From the NCBI GenBank assembly GCA_016209155.1, contig JACQWU010000173.1, positions 1 through 11,484 on the forward strand: a DNA stretch of 11,484 nt. The letters are read 5' to 3'. Origin of the DNA: Candidatus Desantisiibacteriota bacterium. GTDB taxonomy: Bacteria > JACRDZ01. The notes beneath the pieces were generated by a model, which saw nothing but the letters and a program-made list of their open reading frames with translations, ran no database searches and had not been told where the DNA came from. The position numbers and the translations under genes were made by a program. Shown one piece after another: positions 6,303-11,484 of the stretch (the stretch's first letter is position 1; the number at the start of each line of letters is the position of its first letter).

Positions 6303-6600
6303 TTATATTTACATCTAAATATACTATAGCTAAGACCTTTAGGCAAGATAAATTCAGTTTATAAAAATAAAAAAATTAATAGTTTTTTGAATTTTGCAGC
6401 AAGCCCCTTTAGGGAAGCAAATTTACAGGGCATAAGCCCCTTTACTGCATTATTCAGAAATAGCCTATTTTTAAATATTACAACTAAAAACTAAAAAAGT
6501 TTCTTGACTTTTTCACGATTTTTGTGGTTTAATAAGCTATAAGCTCATCCTTCTTAAAAACCTAAAAAGGAGAATAAAATTTCCAGTATAAGCAGATGAG
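6303..6600. other. Divergent intergenic region with repeat remnants
   Basis: This gap separates the minus-strand M16 gene from the plus-strand toxin remnant. At 6396-6448 there is a degenerate repeat: AAGCCCCTTTA occurs twice (6401-6411, 6434-6444), with mini-hairpins CCC-CTTTA-GGG and GGGC-ATAA-GCCC, bounded by GCAG and CTGC. A promoter-like pair and a strong ribosome site lie at its right end (listed separately). No further gene is visible. Confidence 0.45.
6504..6572 (+). promoter_or_regulatory. Promoter and ribosome site left upstream of a headless toxin gene
   Basis: TTGACT (6504-6509, 5 of 6) and TTTAAT (6528-6533, 5 of 6) are spaced by 18 bp. AAGGAG follows at 6567-6572. A start codon would be expected near 6579, but the sequence there is AAAATTTCC with no ATG, GTG or TTG. 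The signals look like those of a gene whose 5' coding end has been deleted. Confidence 0.45.
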
Positions 6601-7209
6601 TTGAATGGTTTTGGATTTCCCGTAACAGTTGAAAAAAAAGAAAAAAAGCCCGAAACAAATATTGCATCTGCCTTTATCAAGGCTGGGACATTGAAGAATA
6701 TGATTGTTATTGATATTCCTCAATCTTTAAAAAATAAAATACATCGGGAAAAAACTATAAAGGTAAACCTGGAGGTTGATAAAGAACCTCCTGGTGATTT
6801 TTGTATTGAAGCAAAGTACCTTTTCCAGCCTTTGCCTTTTTCTGTTAACACCTATACTTTACCATATCTTTTTGCAGGGAAAATGCATGCGATATTATGC
6901 AGGCCATGGGTAAATAGAGTGAAAGGCCGCGATTGGTATGATCTGGTGTGGTATGCGGGAAGGGATATATCTGTCAATTTGAAACATCTGGAAAATAGGA
7001 TGAAACAGACAGGACATCTTAAAGCGAGTGAATCACTGACGGAAAAAGTTTTAAAACAAAAGCTTCAGGAAAGAATTGAATCCATAGATTTTGAAGATGC
7101 CAAAAAGGATGTTGAAAATCTGCTGAAAGACCCGTCATCACTCGAGGTCTGGTCCGGAGAATTTTTCAAGGTTATTTGCGGGAAAGTTAAGGTTGAAGGG
7201 GATATTTAA
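6601..7209 (+). pseudogene. AbiEii/AbiGii-type nucleotidyltransferase toxin, N-terminus missing
   Basis: The frame encodes about 202 residues from a TTG at 6601 (in-frame stop TAA at 6589-6591). It opens in mid-domain with ELNGFGFPVTVEKKEK and carries the C-terminal signature of the AbiEii (DUF1814) family: LPYLFAGKMHAILCRPW and then RVKGRDWYDLVWYAGR. Family members are usually about 270-300 residues, with an N-terminal nucleotidyltransferase core (GGTAL...RFSxDxDF). That part, including the catalytic Gly-Ser/Asp residues, is absent. Intact members are toxins of abortive-infection toxin-antitoxin pairs, normally beside an AbiEi antitoxin; none is seen here. The long undamaged C-terminal frame suggests recent truncation, or a retained noncatalytic fragment. 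Confidence 0.78.
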
Positions 7210-7505
7210 TTGGGAGAGTGAAATAATGTTCGCCAATTAAAACACAAATTTTGCAGGAATATTTCAAATTAATATTTTATAAAGATTTAGTTGAAAGGTA
7301 TAAAATACAAAATTTTTATCTAATGAAGGAATTGATGAAATATTTACTTGCAAATTTTTCCGCATTATTTTCAATGACCGGTTATTATAATCTTTTAAAA
7401 TCAATCAATCAAAAAATAGGGAAAGATACCCTTTTTGAATATTTATTTTATTTATAAGAAATAAATTTTGTTAAATCGAAATATTCCTCGGGGTTACTTA
7501 TTTTA

Positions 7506-7565
7506 GATTGCTTCGCCTTCGGCTCGCAATGATGTTATTGCGAGGAGTTTTATCCCGAAGCAATC
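7506..7565. mobile_element. MITE-like palindromic element (GATTGCTTCG family)
   Basis: The ends GATTGCTTCG (7506-7515) and CGAAGCAATC (7556-7565) are perfect inverted repeats. An inner pair CTCGCAAT (7523-7530) and ATTGCGAG (7537-7544) is also perfect. The element lies inside the remains of the DUF4143 ATPase gene. Sequences of this GATTGCTTCG...CTCGCAATGA type are familiar dispersed repeats in many bacterial genomes. A second, incomplete copy lies at 8783-8815. Confidence 0.85.
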
Positions 7566-7583
7566 CCGTTTTTTCGATACCTC

Positions 7584-7601
7584 GAGGCTCTTTTGTGCCT
7601 C
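7584..7601. repeat. Short hairpin next to the MITE-like element
   Basis: GAGGC (7584-7588) and GCCTC (7597-7601) are perfect inverted repeats; one more C-G pair inside leaves a TTTT loop. It lies in non-homologous sequence between the two blocks of the ATPase remnant and may be part of a second small insertion (about 7566-7617). Confidence 0.5.
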
Positions 7602-7710
7602 ACTGGAAAATTTTTAAGTAGAAGATAGAGAAATTACACCTTTATGTCAATGGTTGTTAGAAAAATATAAATACATTGCACAGAAATTCCCCATCTTGAA
7701 TTTTTGGTAG

Positions 7711-7740
7711 GGGTTCGAGCCAAGAAAAGGGCACGAACCC
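7711..7740. repeat. Inverted pair interrupting the ATPase C-terminal block
   Basis: GGGTTCG (7711-7717) and CGAACCC (7734-7740) are exact reverse complements around 16 bases. The pair sits exactly between NFW and PVEAK of the ATPase frame, where relatives have a short conserved stretch (WR...EVDF), so it looks inserted or substituted there. It brings an in-frame TAG at 7708-7710. Confidence 0.6.
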
Positions 7741-7918
7741 ATTCCGGTAGAAGCTAAGTTATCTCAAACTGGTATGGATTATGCTCCTATTAATTATTTT
7801 AAAAGTAAATATAAATTGAGTAAAGCATATTTTATTTTTTTTAATATAATAGAAGTAAAAACCATGAAAGATATTGAATGTTGTTATCCACGGGAAATTA
7901 GTAAAGAGATATATAATC

Positions 7919-8773
7919 ATGAATAAAAAAAATTTATTAATCATATTAATTTTATCAATATTTTTACCGCGATTTATTTATTCATATGAAGAAAAATATA
8001 CTAAAATAGACGGGCAAAAAATATTTTTTATTACAGCCGGAGAAGATGACAAAACTCCTTTGCTTATAATCCACGGGCTTGGGATGTCATCAGGTTTCTG
8101 GATAAATAATATTGATATTCTTGCCGGAAAACGCAGGGTGTATGCTCTTGATTTGCCGGGTTTTGGACATTCGGAAAAAAATAAAAAAAGTTACTCGGTA
8201 AAAAGTTATACTGTATTAATAAATAAATTCTTAGCACAGCAAAAAATATCAAAAGTCATACTCCTTGGACATTCAATCGGAGGCGCTGTAAGTGTTTTAT
8301 ATACTGCTGCATATCCGGAGCAGGTTGAAAAACTTATTTTAGCAGATAGTGAAGGGGTTAAAAATGTAAAAAATGATTCCTTCCTCAATCTCGTTAAAAT
8401 ACCGATTATCGGGGATATTCTTTTTATAATGAGGGATAGAGATATGATAAGAAAAAGCCTTCAAACAGATATTTTTTATAATCCGCATTTTGTGACTGAA
8501 CTTTTTGTACAGGAGGTTAGTCATGGCTCCAGAGATGCTTTTTTATCTCTTCTCAGGAATTCAATTGATTTAACTGATGAACTAAAAAAAATACAATGTC
8601 AAACGCTGCTTATCTGGGGAGAAAATGATAAGCTTTATCCCGTGGGGAATGCTCATGTTTTTAATGAAAAAATTAAAAATACATATCTTATAGTTTTTTC
8701 TGAAAGCGGAACATGTTCAAATATTGAAAAATTTGATGCATTTAATGAAGCAGTGATTAAATTTATGGAATAA
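7919..8773 (+). CDS. Secreted/anchored alpha/beta-hydrolase-fold protein lacking the catalytic His
   Basis: A 284-residue protein from the ATG at 7919; the frame runs 15 codons further upstream, but MNKKNLLIILILSIFLPRFI is a natural signal peptide or anchor start, with AAAGAG ten bases before. The alpha/beta hydrolase fold is clear: oxyanion-hole HGLGMSSGFW (residues 52-61), DLPGFGHSEK, nucleophile elbow GHSIGG with Ser119, and the acid Asp237 in WGENDKLYPVG. The catalytic His should follow as SGH...NIEKP near residue 265, but the sequence is SGTCSNIEKFDAFNEA, with Thr265 instead. The start overlaps the last bases of the ATPase remnant. Relatives are esterases or C-C bond hydrolases acting on small substrates. 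Without the His, normal hydrolysis should be severely weakened, unless another residue substitutes or the bases are miscalled. Confidence 0.92.
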   Translation: MNKKNLLIILILSIFLPRFIYSYEEKYTKIDGQKIFFITAGEDDKTPLLIIHGLGMSSGFWINNIDILAGKRRVYALDLPGFGHSEKNKKSYSVKSYTVLINKFLAQQKISKVILLGHSIGGAVSVLYTAAYPEQVEKLILADSEGVKNVKNDSFLNLVKIPIIGDILFIMRDRDMIRKSLQTDIFYNPHFVTELFVQEVSHGSRDAFLSLLRNSIDLTDELKKIQCQTLLIWGENDKLYPVGNAHVFNEKIKNTYLIVFSESGTCSNIEKFDAFNEAVIKFME

Positions 8774-8782
8774 CCTTAGAAA

Positions 8783-8815
8783 GATTGCTTCGCCGCTAAC
8801 GCTCCCCGCAATGGC
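8783..8815. mobile_element. Incomplete copy of the GATTGCTTCG MITE-like element
   Basis: GATTGCTTCGCCGCTAACGC followed by TCCCCGCAATGG matches the left half of the element at 7506 (GATTGCTTCGCC...CGCAATG), but the inverted right arm is absent. It lies in the 51-base gap between the convergent hydrolase and mreB genes, where it may also serve as a transcription boundary. Confidence 0.65.
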
Positions 8816-8824
8816 ATCATTTTA

Positions 8825-9889
<1,065 letters not shown>

Positions 9890-9920
9890 TTAGCTCCATT
9901 TTAAATTTGTTATCAATATA

Positions 9921-9963
9921 TTGGCGGATTACCATCCTGCCAAATGGCGAATTGTAATTCACC
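9921..9963. repeat. Two small hairpins between rpe and mreB
   Basis: GGCGAATT-GT-AATTCACC (9946-9963) forms an 8-bp stem whose only mismatch becomes a G-U wobble in the minus-strand RNA. Beside it TTGGCGGAT...ATCCTGCCAA (9921-9943) forms a second stem with a one-base bulge. Both lie in the rpe-mreB spacer. Without a T-tract they are more likely an RNA-processing hairpin or a repeat remnant than a terminator. Confidence 0.45.
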
Positions 9964-9977
9964 CGCTACCGGTGCGA

Positions 9978-10634
9978 TTATTTTGTAATTTCTGCGTATA
10001 GCGCTTGAATAGCTTTTTGGGGATCACCATTTTGGAATGCCGCTGCACCGGCAACCATAAGATCAGCTCCCGCACCAACCACACTCTTAATTGTTTCTAA
10101 ATTTATTCCACCGTCAACTTCGATTTTAATGTTTAATTTTTTTCTGTTGATTAATGTTTTTAATGCTCTGATTTTAACAAGAGCCGTATGGATAAATTTC
10201 TGACCGCCAAAACCGGGATTCACACTCATTACCAGAATAAGGTCAATTTCAGGCAAAATATATTCCAATAATTCAATGGAAGTGGCAGGATTAATTGCCA
10301 CACCCGCAATAGCTTTTGTGTTTTTTATTAACTGTATTGTGCGATGCAGATGAACACACGCTTCCTGGTGTACAGTGATAATATCAGCTCCCGCATCTTT
10401 GAATATTTCAATATAATTATCCGGATTTTCTATCATTAAATGCACATCAAATATAGCCGAACTTTTTTTACGTAAAGATTTAACAACCATTGCCCCAATT
10501 GTCAGATTAGGTACAAAATGCCCATCCATTATATCAAAATGCAGATATTTTATACCGGCTGATTCAACTTTTTTCACTTCTTCATACAAGGATGAAAAGT
10601 CCGCCGACAGTAAAGATGGGGCAATTTCCGCCAT
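9978..10634 (-). CDS. rpe: Ribulose-phosphate 3-epimerase
   Basis: A 218-residue TIM-barrel enzyme, normal family length, with AAAGGAG seven to eight bases before the ATG at 10634. It interconverts D-ribulose 5-phosphate and D-xylulose 5-phosphate in the cytoplasmic pentose phosphate pathway. Signature motifs are all visible: APSLLSADF (5-13), LHFDIMDGHFVPN (31-43) with metal/catalytic His32 and Asp34, FDVHLMI with His65, the phosphate-loop strand VMSVNPGFGGQKFI (135-148) and EVDGGI with the second catalytic Asp174. It begins 17 bases after the stop codon of the PASTA protein, and its ribosome site lies in that gap, so the two are co-transcribed. Intact. Confidence 0.98.
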   Translation of the reverse strand: MAEIAPSLLSADFSSLYEEVKKVESAGIKYLHFDIMDGHFVPNLTIGAMVVKSLRKKSSAIFDVHLMIENPDNYIEIFKDAGADIITVHQEACVHLHRTIQLIKNTKAIAGVAINPATSIELLEYILPEIDLILVMSVNPGFGGQKFIHTALVKIRALKTLINRKKLNIKIEVDGGINLETIKSVVGAGADLMVAGAAAFQNGDPQKAIQALYAEITK

Positions 10635-10651
10635 GATAATGCTCCTTTATG

Positions 10652-11484
10652 CTAAAAAGTTTTTTCTTCTACCAGTTCATCATCAAGATAAATCCTGGCA
10701 ATATCATTTTCAGCTATACCGATAACAATCTGAATTTTTTCTCCCGGACTTGCTTTTTGTTCGGAAAAAACTTCTTCTTTTGTATGTTCATGAATATCTT
10801 CTATTACAACTCTTACATTTTTTTTGATTACACCTATTGGAGGAATATAATATAATACCGCATACCTTGTCAATTTGTTTTTATCTGAAAATACTTCCTC
10901 CCTTGTAATTTTAAATTTGATCTTTTCTCCTGCTTCTATAGGCATCCCGAATATTGGATTTTGAGTGATAATAGTCCCATCCTGAAAACCCGGGGAATAT
11001 TCATATGTAACTTCTCCTATCATAAGTCCGGCATCATTTATGCCTTTTTCTAAATAAGGAAGTCTTTGGCCGATAAAGTCAGGCATTAAATATTTTTTTT
11101 TCTTCGGACCGAGACTAATTAGAAAATTAACTTTAATACCCCTTTTAACAAGCATCCCGGGAGGAGGCCCCTGAGATAATATTCTATTTTGAGGGAACAT
11201 CCCGGAATTTATATATGCTTCATCACCTTTATTTAAACCTACCTGTTGAAGAAGCACTTTCGCATGTCTTGCCGGAAGACCGGTTAAATTCGGGACAGGC
11301 ACCATTTCTGTCCCCTTGCTTATTATTATTTTAAGATCTCTGTTTTTCCGTATTTTTTCGCCCTTTTCCGGGTCCTGTGACACTATGAAACCTTTGGGAT
11401 ATTTACTATTATAAACCTGCCCTTCTATTTTTAGCCCGAGTTTATAAGGAGTTAATACTTGCAGAGCAGATATTGTATCAAGTC
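10652..11484 (-). CDS. PASTA-domain protein (N-terminus outside window)
   Basis: The frame is open to the window edge, giving 276 visible residues. A GTG at 11383 could be mistaken for the start, but the upstream frame reads DTISALQVLTPYKLGLKI, a normal PASTA beginning, so the gene is cut by the window edge. Three PASTA repeats are seen: residues about 1-57 (partial), 60-125 (VPVPNLTGLPARHAKVLLQQ to VNFLISLG) and 131-195 (LMPDFIGQRLPYLEKGI to IKFKITRE). An unassigned beta-rich C-terminus of about 80 residues ends DDELVEEKTF. PASTA repeats bind muropeptides or peptidoglycan and are extracytoplasmic. An N-terminal signal or membrane segment, or a Ser/Thr kinase domain, may lie beyond the window. 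The 17-base gap to rpe indicates an operon, and such PASTA-rpe linkage recalls the prkC-rsgA-rpe order of Firmicutes. Confidence 0.92.
   Translation of the reverse strand, partial: LDTISALQVLTPYKLGLKIEGQVYNSKYPKGFIVSQDPEKGEKIRKNRDLKIIISKGTEMVPVPNLTGLPARHAKVLLQQVGLNKGDEAYINSGMFPQNRILSQGPPPGMLVKRGIKVNFLISLGPKKKKYLMPDFIGQRLPYLEKGINDAGLMIGEVTYEYSPGFQDGTIITQNPIFGMPIEAGEKIKFKITREEVFSDKNKLTRYAVLYYIPPIGVIKKNVRVVIEDIHEHTKEEVFSEQKASPGEKIQIVIGIAENDIARIYLDDELVEEKTF

Larger units (their letters stand above)
7242..7926 (+). pseudogene. DUF4143/AAA-type ATPase remnant, interrupted by small elements
   Basis: Two blocks of one protein survive. Block 1 (about 7242-7457) reads ILQEYFKLIFYKDLVERY, LMKELMKYLLANFSALFS and then KIGKDTLFEYLFYL, typical of the middle of AAA_14/DUF4143 ATPases, just after the missing Walker-box domain. 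Block 2 (about 7618-7926) reads EDREITPLCQWLLEKYKYIA and KFPILNFW. It is cut by TAG (7708-7710), then resumes as IPVEAKLSQTGMDYAPINYF and KSKYKLSKAYFIFF, the family's C-terminal PVEAK segment. A 60-bp inverted-repeat element (7506-7565), a hairpin (7584-7601) and another inverted pair (7711-7740) sit in the gaps. The N-terminal ATPase part is gone. These proteins are variable accessory genes, often in toxin/antitoxin-rich regions. The family call is from pattern memory. Confidence 0.7.

Noticed and set aside
7251-7457. Independent small gene
   Set aside because: The homology begins and ends inside a known larger ATPase family, and no start signal precedes it, so it is a fragment.
10649-10855. 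68-residue Phe/Tyr-rich frame on the plus strand
   Set aside because: It is antisense to the PASTA gene, with no ribosome site or recognisable feature.
11381-11383. GTG as the start of the PASTA protein
   Set aside because: The upstream frame stays open to the window edge and reads as PASTA sequence (DTISALQVLTPYKLGLKI).

Overview
The window is strongly AT-rich and bacterial. Two features point to a rod-shaped diderm (Gram-negative-type) cell: MreB, and envelope proteins made for two membranes (a lipoprotein with a clean lipobox and a secreted protein ending in what looks like an outer-membrane beta-barrel). PKD and CFI-box surface proteins, a caspase paired with DUF4384, and dense small palindromic repeats suggest a poorly sampled anaerobic or subsurface candidate phylum. 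The lineage is an inference and cannot be fixed from this sequence.

Layout from left to right. 1-397: the 3' end of a decayed PKD/CFI-box surface protein with an in-frame stop. 443-2998: the most distinctive locus, a secreted caspase-like peptidase with a C-terminal predicted beta-barrel, then a DUF4384 lipoprotein. The two are separated by a heptamer-based palindrome that ends in a T-rich tract. 3139-4164: a small two-helix membrane protein and an unrecognised soluble protein, probably one operon. 4254-4719: a GT2 glycosyltransferase with its catalytic centre deleted and its frame changed. 4812-4879: a REP-like pair. 4970-6241 (minus): an intact M16 zinc peptidase. 6601-7926: gene debris, made up of a headless AbiEii-type toxin and a DUF4143-type ATPase broken by small inverted-repeat elements. 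7919-8773: a secreted or membrane-anchored alpha/beta hydrolase whose catalytic His has been replaced. 8825-11484 (minus): a housekeeping block of a PASTA protein, rpe and mreB.

The right third (PASTA, rpe, mreB) and the M16 gene are conserved core functions in envelope growth, the pentose phosphate pathway and proteolysis. The rest is accessory and eroding: at least four gene remnants and six or more small palindromic elements lie within about 8.8 kb. The caspase and DUF4384 lipoprotein, both predicted to be envelope proteins and adjacent, are the best candidate for an undescribed functional unit. The hydrolase may be a protein whose catalytic His was lost through two compensating indels.
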